Assembly: GCA_020310875.1 (NCBI GenBank)
Contig: CM035423.1
Coordinates: 144,180,337 to 144,244,336 of the forward strand
Direction of reading: 5' to 3'
Length of the DNA: 64,000 nt
Origin: Ceratopteris richardii
Lineage: Eukaryota > Streptophyta > Polypodiopsida > Polypodiales > Pteridaceae
Part shown: positions 47,588-59,757 of the stretch, one piece after another
How positions within the stretch are numbered: the stretch's first letter is position 1
How the letters are laid out: each line of letters begins with the position of its first letter
The notes under the pieces: generated by a model
Told to the model about the DNA's origin: nothing
The model's input: only the letters and a program-made list of their open reading frames with translations
Databases searched by the model: none
Made by a program: the position numbers and the translations under genes

Positions 47588-48974
47588 ATGGATGTGGCTT
47601 CGTCCTCTCTCGTGAAAAGTAATCGGGCCCCCCCCTGGGGAGACCGGCACTCTGGCCGCTCTGCTGGAGGGGGGGTCATGTGCCGCCCCCGGGGCATCCG
47701 AAAGTGTTGAATCCCCCATCGTGTCCCTCAGTAGACCCGCAGTTCTGTCTGCCCAGGAGGACCTCAAGAAAGTTTGCCTCGTCGGCCAAGTGTTTGGCCC
47801 TAGGCCCCCGCTCGAAATCGTGCGACAATGGCTTCGAAAAGAGTGGTTCCCTCGGGGGCTAATTGTCAGCAAATGCCAGTTCTTACCAGCAAACCACATG
47901 CTGCTAGTCTTTGAAAATGAAGAGATGGCGTTCCAAGCCCTAAGCGTTGGCACCTGGCAGCTCGGTCGGTCGATCTTGTGCTTATTCAGATGGTCCCCGG
48001 ACTTTACCCCCGACAAATCGAAATCACTTCGGTACCCTCTTTGGGTTGAGCTCCCTAACCTCCCATACTTCTTGTACAACTTCGTGTGGGACATAGTCTC
48101 CCCCATCGGCAAGCCATTGGCTTCTCGAGAAGACATTGGTGGTCTCATCTATGAGGGTGCAAGACACTCGTTCAATGCTAGATGGCACCCACAAATCTGC
48201 GTCGAGGCCGACCTCAGTTCGCCACTTCCATCTACGATCAAAGTGGACATGGGAGAAGGAGATGTTTGGGAGCAGGATATCACTTACAAAAACCTCCCCA
48301 ACGCGTGCTTTCGTTGCGGCCAACAAGGTCACAGGATCAAAGACTGCCCTCTCAGGCAAAAAAACAAGCGATTTCAAGAAGCCTCCAAAACTGCTCAAGA
48401 CAACTTTGACGATTTGACCCACTTGACCAAGAAAGGGGAAGACAAGGGCCTCCTCAATCCACAAGCTGATGCCGATGGCTTTACTGAAGTTAGAAGAAGA
48501 AGGAAAAGAAGCCGGAGGGCCAACGGTGAGAGGAACAACCCGCCAATTACCTCACACAGCAATTTGTATTGCAATCTTGGAAAGGAGATCAACGAGCTCG
48601 ACTACCCAGGTGGGAAACCACCTGAGGTAGACACCTACGACGTAGCCCTAGAGATCCCTGACAACAAAGAAACCCCCCAGGAGGGCTACACCACAAGCAA
48701 AGAAGATGGTTTCACTACTAATAATGAAGACAACATGGATAGTGAAAGTTCCATCATTGGATCGACGATCCCGGAAACGATGCCGAGCACGGGGCCCAAC
48801 TCTCCCCAGCGGGGGACATCCCGCAAAGGGAAACAGCCTTTGGAGTTACACTGGAAAAGCCCCCACAAGAACCGATTTCTAAGTAGGGATCAGATCCCAA
48901 CGAAAAAGAAAGATGAAGCCAAGAGAAGAAAGGACAAGGCTCCCTCCCGCAAAGAGGGATCAATACAAAAATGA
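47588..48974 (+). CDS. LINE ORF1 (RNA-binding, DUF4283-like plus zinc knuckle)
   Basis: ORF1 protein binds LINE RNA. From 47721 the frame runs 417 codons. An N-terminal domain of DUF4283 type shows PPLEIVRQWLRKEWFPRG, MLLVFENEEMAFQAL and RSILCLFRWSPDFTP. Then comes WVELPNLPYFLYN and a CCHC knuckle, CFRCGQQGHRIKDC, at about residue 195. A long polar, Lys/Glu-rich tail is probably disordered. The true start is probably ATG 47588 (MDVASSSL); one extra G in the seven-G run at 47669-47675 would shift that frame into this one. The stop overlaps the ORF2 start as ATGA at 48971-48974. Basic tail near 48490-48540. Confidence 0.85.
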
Positions 48975-51900
48975 TTGTCATCTCGCTAAACGCTAGGGGG
49001 CTAACCGACCCCTCAAGAGCGGCCATCATTGGTCAATGGCTCCGCGACATTAGCTTAAAACCAGACATTATATGCATTCAAGAGATCAAAATTGACGGAG
49101 AAGACCTTCTGAAACGGCTCAGACAGGTTTCCTCGGCCCATGTGTGGATCCCAACGAAGCACCAGCGGGGATCCGGTGGAACGGCTATCGGTGTTAAACA
49201 ACCCTAGCTTGAAAAGCTCGAGAACTCCATTGAAGATGTAAATCACCGCTGGATTGCGGTTTCTTTTGGTGCTCCCCTCTGTGTTACTATGGTTTCTTTG
49301 TACGCCCCTAACGGGGATTTGGAGAGGCTGAACACTTGGGCTTCTCTTGACTCGCTTCCCCACAACGTGCTTATATGTGGAGACTTCAACATGGTGGAGG
49401 ACCCTACGGACAGATGGATGGGCAAGGGTAGGGTCATCGACAGTCGGGAGAAAGAAACGTGGGACATAACCAAACTCCACTTGGATCTGGTCGAATTCAA
49501 AGACTCGAATGGCTTTTCCTGGTCGAATCTCCAAGCGGGCGAGGATATGAGGAAAGCTAGACTTGATAGATGCTACATCTCTCAGAGTTTTACTCATCTG
49601 TGGGGCCACCCTTCCATCACGCAACGCACTGACCTCACCATCTCTGATCACTACCCGATCGTTATCACTTTTCAACCTTCCAACAGGACCCACAAGGCTC
49701 CGTGGTTCCATGCTGACGCTTCCACCTTCTCTCTCCCCTCTGTCCATCAAGAGATTGCCGATGTGTGGAAGGTGGCGTTCGCCTCTGGCTTGGCCCCAGC
49801 CAAGTGCTGGAGAAGTGTGGTCGACAAGTCCCGCAAGGTCATGATCAGAACCAAGAAGATGCTCGAGACAGTGCGGCGGGCTCGTAGGGAAGCGCTTTAC
49901 CACAGACTCTGGCGACTCGAGGAGGAAGTAAACAAAGGAAAACACCAAGCCCAGAAAGGTCTCCGAAAAATCAGAGCAGCGTTGAGATACGAGGAAGAAA
50001 TACAAAGGAAAAACTTGCAAATCTTCTTCAAGGAGTGGTGGGCTGGAAAAGCCGACAAACCCACCAAAGAGATGTGCAGTATCCTTAAAAGGAAACACAA
50101 CAGAGAGACGATTCCCCTACCACTAGACCCACATGGCAATGTATGCAACTCGGAAGAAGATAATTTTGGCATCATCGAAGGGCACTTCACGAGACTCCTG
50201 GGAACCTCGAACCCCCTCTCCCACCATAGAAGGGACTGCATGGCTGCCATTTCTAGGGTTTCCCCCCGAAGGATTCCACCCAACCTCCACTCCCTGCTTC
50301 ATGCCCCGATCTCTGAATCAGAAATCATTGAGGTCATTGATGCCCTCCCTCTCGGTAAAAGCCCGGGACCGGACGGACTCACTAATGAGTTTTTTAAATC
50401 CTTCAAGCTCGTGGTTGCCACCCCTCTTCGGATGGTTTGGCAAGAAGCGCTAAAATTTGGTGCTCTTCCTTCTTGTATAAATAATGGAATTATCAAGCTG
50501 ATTCACAAGAAGGGGGAAAAAAAACAGAATCGAGAACTAGCGGCCAATTACAATGCTCCAAACAGGATACAAGATAGTCGCCAAAGTCATTGCCAACAGA
50601 CTTGCGTGCCACCTGAGATCTTGGCTTAGTGAGGACCAAAAAGGTTTCATCAAAGGCAGGTCCATCCTGGAAACCATTGTGGATATTTGGGAAGGTATTC
50701 AATTTGCAAATGAGTCTAATCAAGATGTGGTCTTCCTCAAGATCGACTTTGACAAAGCCTACGATAGGCTAGAATGGGACTATATTCTGCAATCGCTCCA
50801 AGACCTCGGATGTAGTCAGAAATTCACCAAGATGATCGCGACCCTTCTCGGCAACGCAACGACCCAAATTAACGTTAACGGCAAACTTTCGAAGGCGATC
50901 TATCTTAAAAGATCTATTAGACAAGGATGCCCTCTTGCCCCCCTTCTCTTTGCCATTGCCACTGAGGGGCTGAGCAGACTTGTGGCTCATCATGTGGAGG
51001 TTGGCAATATCAAAGGCCTCCAGCTACCTCACGACCACAGTCAAATCATCATGAGACTTTTTGCCGATGATATGAACGCGTTCGTTCACAATGATAATAC
51101 CAGCCTGGAGACTTTCTGGAGGTGCCTTGATACCTTTTGTGAGGCCTCTGGATCCAAAATCAACCATAATAAGACCGCCTTTAGGGCCATTGTGGGACAT
51201 CAACGTGGCCTTCTCATTGATCATGGCTGTCAAATCATTCCGCAGGGCCAAATCTTTCGGCTGCTTGGAATCCCCTTGGGGTTTGGCGTCTCTATGGAGC
51301 AGCGATGGAACTGGGTGCTGGCCAAACTTGAAAACAAGCTCAATTACTGGAGAGGCATGCAAATCAATCTCGCTGGACGGGCGATGGTTATCAACACGTT
51401 CCTCCTCTCGTCTACCATCTACTTCCTTTCTTGCTGGAGACCAAATGAGCAAGGCCTGTCCAAACTGAATAGCATCTGCAGAAACTTTCTCTGGACGGGT
51501 GATCATAACAGAAGGGGGGTGCCGAAAATCAAATGGGCCATCTGCACCGGCCCTAGAGAGAGCGGGGGGCTTGGCATCCTGGACATTGGGTGTATGGCTA
51601 ACAAACTGGCAGCCAAATGGATGATTAAAGCCTGGTGCAATAGGGAGGCCTCGTGGGCCAAGCTGATCTTCAGAAACAAAAATGAGCTGGCCCTCACGGG
51701 ATTCCCTAACTGGAAGAACCTTGACATCATGACCCTGCTATTCTCCCCGATTCCTGTCTTCCCGAAAGGCTCCAATCTCGTATGCTCTCTTTGGAAGGGC
51801 TGGAATAAAGTCAAAAGCTTCACAAGAATTAGTGAGGACTGGAAGTGGGCGGCCGGAATCAGACAAAACGACTCTATCTGGTTTCCGATACATGGCATCC

Positions 51901-52796
51901 GGAGGGTGGAGTCGTGGAACATTCAAAATGCCAAGAAGTTATGGAACAAAGGATTCAAAAAATGGAAACATCTCTGGAAACATGACACCAACAGTTGGAT
52001 CAACTACGAGGATATCGACCCTCGCATAAACATCTCCTACGAAGAATGGAACACCTTGCAAAGCAGATGCCTCGCTTGGGATCGTCACAAAACTCGCCTT
52101 CTCATGGGACATGATGCTCCGAACGTGCGTGGTCTCATATGGCACAATGGAAATAGCCTGCTCAAAATCCCGAACATCAAAGAAACGACTGACCTCCAGA
52201 TCAGCCTCAACAAGAAGTGGTGCATGTCTTGGACGCGGCTTCGGTGGGACATGAAATTCATGGGTATCTGGCACCCACTTATAGAGATTAAGAAGTCTGT
52301 CCTCTTATGGAAAATTCTTCATCGAGGAATTTGGACTAACCATAAGGCAAGCAAAATTTGTGGGATCCCTCCGTGGTGCAAACGCTGCCACCGTGCAATC
52401 GAAGATGTCCCACACATCTTCCTTACTTGCCCCAACTCCTACAGAATCTGGCAGATGGTTGGACTGAAAATCAGAGTGCAAAAACAGCTTAGTTGGAAAC
52501 AAGTCCTTTTGGGAGAAGCGATTGGTTGCTCTGCGGCTCTCTGGAACGCAATCAGAGGGGAAGTCCTGTGGAAAATTTGGCGGGAGCGGTGTGCTCTCAA
52601 CTTCGGCGACCCCCCCAGGGAGTGGTCGATTGAAAAATCTCTTTTCCTCCTTGGCAAAAGGATTGTCAACAGTAAGAAATCCCCCCCCTTCAGGCACCAC
52701 CAAGTCCTCCTTCTGATCAACAACAAGATCAAACCCAAGTGGGTCCCGCATGAGGGCGACGAGAGGGTGATCAACCTTCTTTGTAATGCAACCTAG
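48971..52796 (+). pseudogene. LINE ORF2 (endonuclease, reverse transcriptase, zf-RVT), three lesions
   Basis: Apurinic-type endonuclease: SLNARGL, CIQEIK, GDFNMVEDP, RLDRCYIS and SDHYPIV (about residues 1-235), with active-site Glu, Asp and SDH visible. RT: LPLGKSPGPDGLTNEFFK, then GFIKGRSILE, FLKIDFDKAYDRLEW, RSIRQGCPLAPLLFA and FADDMNAF (catalytic FADD), FRLLGIPLG and YWRGMQINLAGRA. A C-terminal zinc-binding zf-RVT domain has CKRCHRAIEDVPHIFLTC. Lesions: TAG at 49204-49206, a one-base shift in the A8 run at 50517-50524, and TAG at 50538-50540 where NYRP is expected. The parts from 48971 and 49289 share a frame; RT from 50553 is open for 747 codons. No RNase H domain is seen. Confidence 0.9.
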
Positions 52797-52940
52797 GAAT
52801 CAACCAAGCTCCCCTTGCTTTGTGGGATTTGGGGGGTCCCGTGGGCACTAGTCCCCTTCTATTGTACCTTTGTTTCTTAATTTAATTCAAGTCCGGGAGA
52901 GTAGGCTATTGCCGAACTTCCTTTATATTAAAAAAAAAAA
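52797..52940 (+). other. LINE 3' UTR and poly(A) tail
   Basis: About 130 bp of 3' UTR ending TTTATATTA and eleven A residues, directly before the right target duplication. A short tail is consistent with an end-primed insertion. Confidence 0.85.
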
Positions 52941-52949
52941 CTATATTTG

Positions 52950-53106
52950 CGAATGTAGTACGTCATTTTTCAATATCCTAAACAATATTCGACATTCCTT
53001 TGTCCACCAATACATGATGCATCATATATACCCATAAAGGGTAATTGGTACCATCCAACCTCTCCTCAACAACCAACATACAGGATACATCATTGCTTTG
53101 AGCCAT
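52950..53106 (-). pseudogene. Ty1/copia gag N-terminus (other side of the LINE)
   Basis: Starts at 53106 with MAQSNDVSCMLVVEERLDGT, then NYPLWVYMMHHVLVDKG and a stop, then RTTFANIV, which continues across the LINE insertion into IEDDAY at 46260. It is homologous to 796-990 (plus). Confidence 0.8.
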
Positions 53107-54009
53107 TTATTGATTAAAATACCTTTATGCAAAAAAAAAGGTTGTATCTCCAAAAGTTCAGTAGTACCACCTTATTAAGCTCTACTAAATATGTAGCATA
53201 CTTTGATGCACTTGCATTGGTGAACCAAAGCCTATATATATATTTGGCACAAAAGGATGAAATTTCGTGCATAGGCACTGTGGTAACGCATTCGGAGGAC
53301 AAATCAAAATTTCAACATCACATAGCAAAGTTGTTTCAAACTCTTAATCACCTTGAGTATGTTCACCAATTCTCATGCAATTCTGAGACCGTCACCGCAG
53401 GGTTGTTGAGAATGCCCAAGATGAAGCAACAACGTGCTCTAATAATGATTGTTGGAGTTTGAGGTCTAGGAACCATGTGATTGACACAAGGAAGAACAAG
53501 AAGCTTGTAGCACAACACCCAATATTGAATGTATGAACAAGTGAATGGACAAAGATTCCAAAGCACAAGAAGCACACTCCATAATGATGCTTATTTCATA
53601 GTTATCGTACATTCAATAATTCAAAAAGCTCCGTTACAAAAACGTCCAAGTTCTCGAGGGTATTTACAAAATCTTCTTCAGGATCTTGCTACGATCCATG
53701 ATGCTTGTTTATTATGCTAAAAACCACATAGAAATTCCCATAACGTTGCTTGTTTGTGTCTATGTATATGGAAACAATGATGTCTTATTTGCTTCTTTAA
53801 TCTTTAAGTCTTAGTTGCTCGTTTGTAAGTCTTATTTGCTTCTTTAATCATGCTTGTGTGTTGCTCCCATATATTTCATATATACTTCATATATTTTATG
53901 TATACTTCATCAAGTGCTATCCATCAAGTGCATGCATTATATATGACATATCCAGTGCCTTCACTTTTAGTTTTGGAATCTCTATGTAGTTAAACTGATT
54001 ATCTATAAG
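53107..54009. other. Mostly noncoding; possible copia RNase H trace
   Basis: Plus strand near 53150-53215 reads STTLLSSTKYVAYFDALALV, reminiscent of the copia RNase H block LSS.EAEY.A....A. The rest has no domain. 53660-53740 (minus) matches 31590-31670. Confidence 0.35.
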
Positions 54010-54268
54010 GGAAATTCTTATCCAATCATGATTCCACCTTCCATCTCATTCTAGCAAATTTATTATATAATTGAAGAGAGCATTTCATTTCAAAGCATCA
54101 TTGACGAAAGCAAATATTGTTTTGCATTGTGATTCTGTAGTGAACATAATAATGTTTCTTAATCTCATAGCATAAGTTCAAATTGATGTCGCTCAAAACC
54201 GCATAGACTTTTTTTATTCATTATTGACAGAACCATCATAATCTTGAATTAGCCCTGTGTAAAGGCCA

Positions 54269-54347
<79 letters not shown>

Positions 54348-55130
54348 TGTGTGTGTAAGATATGTATGTACATGTATATATTACAAAGATTTTTGTATGA
54401 TGATTGACTATTGCATGTATGTATGTAATAGGGTGTGTATCTATGTATGTGATCTCCTGAATGATTGCATAGTTGGAAAGGTAGGCTTTTTTTTTTTTTT
54501 TTTCGTAGATGAATGCATAACTTAAAATGTCATGTACAAAGACACACATGCCCGACCTCGTAAGGTTGAGGCACCCATACATTTGGCTATGTTTGAACAC
54601 TAAAGATGTCCATTGAGTGGGACTTGAACTTAGGCACTCTAATCCATGACATTCATAACTTCCATTCATTTTACTAAAAAAAAAGATCATTTGCAAAAAG
54701 TCATGTTCTTTGATAGTTACATCAACTTCTAAAGCCCACTTCACATTCCATGGTGGCATACAGAATGTACTCACAACAACAAATGAATGGAAATATCTTG
54801 TGCACATGATGTTACAGAATGGATGAGAAAGTACCGGCCCACCCCGTTCCTTTCCATCTATTCCGTTTCCATTTGGATTAAATGTAACTAAAAAATAAAT
54901 CGGATATTTGTTTTCTTTTGAACTTCATTTCGGCACTTCAATCATTTCATATACATCAAAATTGCCTTCTTTCACTTTATACTCTATTCTCTTATTGTAT
55001 TCCCAGTGAAGCATACGTGAGTTAACTCGTGAAAAGGCAGCCTTTCGCTTTCCGTTTTTGCTTGTACACGTGATATTGTTGAATGAGTTGTGGCATGAAG
55101 TATGCCAAGAATCGATCACATGAGTCTGTG
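54010..55130 (-). repeat. Dispersed noncoding repeat, copy C, with (AT)n core
   Basis: Minus-strand counterpart of 29455-30650: the left part aligns at 55130-54440, an (AT)n core lies at 54268-54343, and the right part aligns at 54250-54010. Open frames (197 codons, minus) cross the microsatellite and have no domain. Confidence 0.75.
54268..54343. repeat. (AT)n microsatellite
   Basis: About 38 AT units at the same relative place as in copy B. Confidence 0.95.
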
Positions 55131-55690
55131 ATTATTTATTCGTTTATTTATTTATTTATTTATCTCTTCTTAACACTATGTTTGTCTCTCCTGCTAGAAA
55201 AAGCTAGTAGATGTGATTTTTGATGGACAACATACATACATTTGGAGGAACTCGCAATGCTTTTAACACATTCAGCTCATTTCGATATGAGAAGAAAAGT
55301 GAAAGGCCTCTAAAGAGACTGAGAAAGGCCTCTAAAGTGAAAGGTCTCTAGCAAAATTGATAAATCATGAAGCAATGTCAACAAAGAAATGCAGTAAAAG
55401 AATAATCAATCTTTTCATCGAGTAAGTCATAGCATATTGCCATGCTATTCACCTCAATTTTGTAAGTATCCTATAGTTCGAAAACTATTATTTGTTTTTA
55501 TGTGTGCGAAACATTGCTTTGTATGCAGATGCCATTAAAAAATATATATAATCAACTTTCTATTGTTAGAGAATTTTTTATCAATCTATGGATTGCCAAT
55601 CGTGATCTGAAATGGTCTGTATTCACAACCCAGAACATGCATGACACACAAGATTTGATTCATATTTTTCTATTTTATGGACATTTGGAT
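55131..55690. repeat. Noncoding; TTTA repeats and the 39000-39284 duplicate
   Basis: A short (TTTA)n lies at 55137-55163. 55400-55690 is the second copy of the segment at 39000-39284. 55305-55350 carries a short internal duplication (AAAGGCCTCTAAAG). Confidence 0.65.
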
Positions 55691-55890
55691 ACATCCGCCA
55701 CATGCCTCACTAGGAAAATATTGGCTCCATCCATCAATATTCGTTGCTAAGGGAGGTATCTACCACATTATTCAGTCACATCAGCTTGGTATACATCAAG
55801 AAGTAAGTAATATAACTTCCTTGGTATACATTTTTCTGAGGTTTCGTAACTGCTTTTCAGCCTCATTGTTGGTTAGTGAGTGTGTATGTA

Positions 55891-56325
55891 AGCGCGGATG
55901 TGGGTGTGTATGTGTGGGAGTGTGTGTATGTGTGTGTGTGTGGGTGTGTGTGGGTGAGGGGGCGGGGAGGGTCGCGGGGAAGAGTGAGGAGGGCTTGCGG
56001 GGCTGAGGGGGAGGTGTGAGGGATGGGCCGCGGGGGACTAAGCGGGGGAGGGTCCCCACACACATACACAGATACACCAGCACATATTCACACACACCCA
56101 CACACACACATTCTCACACACATACACACATGCACACATGTGCACCCTCACTCATATATGCACACATATGCACAATCACATATACACACATCTATACCTA
56201 TACACCTACACCCACACATACATGCACAACCACACACACACATGCAACACACCCACACAATCACATGTTCCCCCACATACACACACACCTACACATTCAC
56301 TCATGCACCCACACACACAAATTAA
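55891..56325. repeat. (GT)n, G-rich and (CA)n low-complexity block
   Basis: GTGTGTATG repeats to 55955, then GGGGCGGGGAGGGTCGCGGGG-like DNA related to the LTR minisatellites, then CACACATACACA repeats to 56320. Frames here are artefacts. Confidence 0.85.
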
Positions 56326-56799
56326 TGCTTTGATCATATGCGGTATGGCAATCTCCTCCACTTCCAATGATAAACCTTGAGCTCAGAAACATCTCACTAA
56401 TGGAGGACATAGAGAAACTGGAGGACATAAAGAAGCTGAAGCTGATTACTGCAATCAACACTCCTTCTCGACCTGCTGGGCGCTTTGATTTAAAGGCATC
56501 TGACAACTGGTACATCATCAGATAGAGCATGAGGTAAAAGGTGTTATAGTGGGTGGGACAAAAGGGGCAGTTGGTGGGCTAGTTGAACACATCATGCTTA
56601 GTAGTCATGCTATCAACCACTTAGGAGAAATGGTCAAGGTCATTTGGTAAGGCTGGAAGCAATCCAACTGGTGATGCTATGCATGCTACAGGCACTTCAT
56701 TGAATTCCCTGAGATTAAATCAGTGAGGAAGCAAAATTACACAAAATGAGAATCTCGGATGGCAGGTGAAAAGGTAAAAGGTAATTATTAAAAGTGGAG

Positions 56800-57578
56800 T
56801 TGCCCCCAACCATTCACGGCGACTACCTATTTTTGTGGATCCAATTCAAATCAAGGGAATAATTGACCTACCCCTTCAATTTTGGGTAATCCACCGGCGC
56901 GTGATCAGTGGAAGTGAAGCAAGGCCCTCTTGACCTATTGAGGCCTATAAAAACAATGGATTTGTGCTCATTTGGGGTACATTTTTTTTGGAGTTACAGT
57001 GACACGTGTATACGTGCAGAAGTTCTCTCTTGCACTTGGTGGTTTCAAGCCTATTGTAGAAGCACTCTGTAGTGTGGATACAGAGGGTAGGCTTCTCAGT
57101 GGAGGGCTATGAGCACTATAGTGTAAGAGAGTGCCTTGGATTTTTTTCTTTCTTTTTTGTGAGTCAGTATTGGTGTTAAGCTCTATTCTCTTGAGCAAAT
57201 CTTACCATTTGTATTGTTCTGGGTTAGAGTGCGTGTAATTGGCCCCCTTAAGCTGAAAAGAAGACTCTAAGAATTGAGGTTCTTTATTCTGGGATGGCAT
57301 GTTAGCCCCCTAAGCTTGCACTTTTGAACATCACTCTGCCCAACATTGTAATCATCTGATTCGAACCAAGAAGTGTATGGTCTTCCTTGGTCATTGGTTG
57401 TCCATATTGTCTGAAGTATTTACCACTCTGTGTAATCCGTGTTATCTACCTGCTCACAGAAATGTAAAAGGGTATATTTCCCTAAAGAGAACCCCCCTTG
57501 AGTAGGTGATGTACTGGACGTGTTTAATTTTCATTCTCTACTTTTGTTAAAAGCGGATACCCCAGTATCTCCTCTACA
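56800..57578 (+). repeat. Gypsy element C, 5' LTR (3' part)
   Basis: It ends CCTCTACA, pairing with the LTR start TGTAG (TG...CA rule), directly before the primer site. It aligns with 41234-41760 (minus). The LTR beginning TGTAGTACCCC is not present upstream, so this copy is 5'-truncated or rearranged by low-complexity DNA. Confidence 0.7.
56946..56953 (+). promoter_or_regulatory. TATA box of element C LTR
   Basis: TATAAAAA in GGCCTATAAAAACAATGG. Transcription would be expected to begin about 30 bp downstream, giving the R region. Confidence 0.6.
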
Positions 57579-57598
57579 GTTTGGCACGCCCGGCGGGA
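57579..57598 (+). promoter_or_regulatory. Primer-binding site of element C
   Basis: GTTTGGCACGCCCGGCGGG immediately after the LTR end. It resembles the TGGCGCC... type of primer site used by several plant gypsy lineages; the matching tRNA is not established here. Confidence 0.5.
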
Positions 57599-57651
57599 CA
57601 TTTGCATTTCTGTGAGAGGTATTTTACCCTATTACATTTGCAAGTAGGTAC

Positions 57652-59757
57652 ATGATCCATACACGGGCAGATAAGGAGTCTCTTCGTGTTCGGAGGAGCC
57701 TTAACAAGTTAGCAATAACCACGGCTAGTGAGTCTACCTCCCCTCTGCCCTCCCTAAATTTATCTATGGATTTGGGTGCGACACCATTGTCAAAAGAGAG
57801 GTATAGGAGAACTCTAGACTTCTCTTCAGATACGTCTGAAGAAACACCAGTACAAATGGAGGACCTCTCTCATTTACTCTCCAGGTTAAACATCAAATTC
57901 CCTACCTTCAAGGGACATGCTTATGAGGATGTTGATGATCATGTGAGGAGATTCATCTCTTTATGTCGTGGACGTGGTCTGCAAAATAGAGAAGATGCAA
58001 TGCTAGCACTTTTTCCATCTACATTGGAGGGTCTTGCAGATAAATGGTATAGTCAATATGCAGACGGCCATTTCACTACATGGGAGGCTCTGAAGGCGGC
58101 ATTCTCAGAGACATTCCGACCAAGTGATTCCTCGGAAAGAGCTCTAGATCAGCTAGAGAATTTGAAGCTAAGATCAGGTGAATCCTTTCATGAACTTCAC
58201 ACTAGAACAAAAGCACTTGTTGCACGTCTGCCACATGCTCCAGGTGACTTTTTGGTTAAAAAGTGGATAGAAAAGGCTCTGCCCAGGTCATCTCAGCAGA
58301 AGCTTCGTGAGTCTCTTAGATTGGATGCAACCCTCAATGATTTTGTTGCAGCGGCATCACGCATAGAGGAAGCAAGGCAACATTTTGAAGAGGATACACA
58401 AAGAAATTATGCTGCAGACCTGGATCCTATTGGGCAACTGAGGAAGGAACTGGAAGCATTGAAAATGCAACAACATCAACAAGAAGAGAAGGTCTTGCCA
58501 CCACTCCGTCGCACTGATGACGAAGTAGCCCAACTTCGCCGTGAGTTAGAAGATTTGAGGACTACTCAGGATATAAGGAGACAAATTTGGTGCACGATCT
58601 GTAATAACAATGGACATTCCAATGCTAATTGCACTAACAAGGTAAGCTGTCAATTTTGTGGAAAGGATGGTCATGAAGCTAGAGATTGCTACTACCTCAA
58701 GGGTACACAGCAAAGAGGTAATCCTCAAACTTTGGATTCATACTATGCTAGTACTTCAAATATATCTAATAGAGAGGAGAATCGGCCTGCAAAGCCTACG
58801 TATAATAGACCTTTGATGTGCTATCGTTGTGGTGAGTACGGCCACATGCAAAATAGGTGTTCTCTTCCAGAAGATGCACCCCCTTGTCAACATTGTCTAG
58901 AGGCCAAGGATCATTATACCAAAGATTTCCCAAGAGGTCGTCCTGCTCCAATTCACATGATTGCAGTCTCTCCACATGAAGAAGGAAAAACCACTCAGAC
59001 TTATGTTGTTTCATCCTCTGCAATGCCCATGATGACTAGAGCTAGGCAAGCAGCTGCAACCCAGAGAGATGAACAACACGGATTTCAGGATAAAGAGGAA
59101 GAAAAGGAGTCTGGATGGAAGGACCAAGCAGAAATTGAAGGAGCTTATAATAAGATGACTACTTCTCTAAAGGGCCAACCAACAAGTCTACAAGAAAACA
59201 CTCAGGAGGTAAACATTGAACAGATCTTGAAAGGTATTCATCACAAGGTTAGTCTATATGAACTTATAAGGATGGATTCAAAAATAAGAAGTGACTTACT
59301 GAAGATTATACACTCAGCTCACTTGGTCCAATCACCTAGTATAGATGGTTTCATGGTTGATTTTCCCCCTGCACCCTTAGCAGACTACCAAAGCTCAAGA
59401 TTATCTGTTTGTATAAAGGATGAAACTCTCATAGGTGTGATCATAGATGGAGGCTCTGGTATCAATTTGATGCCAGATTTCACAATGAAGAAACTGAATT
59501 TGAACCCCACCAAAATGGCACCATTTACAGTTACACTAGCAGATCAACATCGGGTTGCGCCTCTTGGCATTATTGAAAAGGTACGGATGATAGTACAGGG
59601 TTGCCACTTTGTGTTGGATTTTGTTGTTATTGCACTTCCACAGGAGACTTCTTACCCTTTACTCCTGGGAAGACCTTGGCTGAGACAAGCAAAAGATTTG
59701 CAAGATTGGGGGAAAAACAAACTATGGATCTCAACAAGCACCAATAGCCAACTATAA
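57652..59757 (+). CDS. Gypsy element C gag-protease
   Basis: 701 codons. Capsid-like retrotransposon Gag domain (about residues 85-230: FISLCRGRGLQNRED, ALFPSTLEGLADKWYSQY, WEALKAAFSETFRP, VKKWIEKALPRSSQQKL). A coiled-coil-like linker with DDEVAQLRRELEDLRTTQD follows. Zinc knuckles: CTICNNNGHSNANC, CQFCGKDGHEARDC, CYRCGEYGHMQNRC, and a degenerate fourth lacking the last Cys (CQHCLEAKDHYTKDF). The C-terminal aspartic protease has active site IIDGGSGINLMP and a late LLLGRPWLR. ATG 57652 lies 74 bp after the primer site. It ends at TAA 59755, and pol is in the same frame after a second stop at 59797, so the original product was probably one Gag-Pol polyprotein. Confidence 0.85.
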   Translation: MIHTRADKESLRVRRSLNKLAITTASESTSPLPSLNLSMDLGATPLSKERYRRTLDFSSDTSEETPVQMEDLSHLLSRLNIKFPTFKGHAYEDVDDHVRRFISLCRGRGLQNREDAMLALFPSTLEGLADKWYSQYADGHFTTWEALKAAFSETFRPSDSSERALDQLENLKLRSGESFHELHTRTKALVARLPHAPGDFLVKKWIEKALPRSSQQKLRESLRLDATLNDFVAAASRIEEARQHFEEDTQRNYAADLDPIGQLRKELEALKMQQHQQEEKVLPPLRRTDDEVAQLRRELEDLRTTQDIRRQIWCTICNNNGHSNANCTNKVSCQFCGKDGHEARDCYYLKGTQQRGNPQTLDSYYASTSNISNREENRPAKPTYNRPLMCYRCGEYGHMQNRCSLPEDAPPCQHCLEAKDHYTKDFPRGRPAPIHMIAVSPHEEGKTTQTYVVSSSAMPMMTRARQAAATQRDEQHGFQDKEEEKESGWKDQAEIEGAYNKMTTSLKGQPTSLQENTQEVNIEQILKGIHHKVSLYELIRMDSKIRSDLLKIIHSAHLVQSPSIDGFMVDFPPAPLADYQSSRLSVCIKDETLIGVIIDGGSGINLMPDFTMKKLNLNPTKMAPFTVTLADQHRVAPLGIIEKVRMIVQGCHFVLDFVVIALPQETSYPLLLGRPWLRQAKDLQDWGKNKLWISTSTNSQL

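Larger units (their letters stand above)
46272..52938 (+). mobile_element. Full-length L1-type LINE retrotransposon
   Basis: 6.67 kb with a GC-rich 5' region, ORF1, ORF2 and a poly(A) tail (to about 52940), flanked by 11-bp target duplications. L1-type elements insert by target-primed reverse transcription using ORF2's endonuclease and RT. Only a few lesions are visible (one in ORF1, three in ORF2), so it is young compared with its copia host. Confidence 0.9.

Noticed and set aside
49055..50098. 347-codon minus-strand frame across LINE ORF2
   Set aside because: Shadow of the plus-strand endonuclease/RT reading; no domain of its own.
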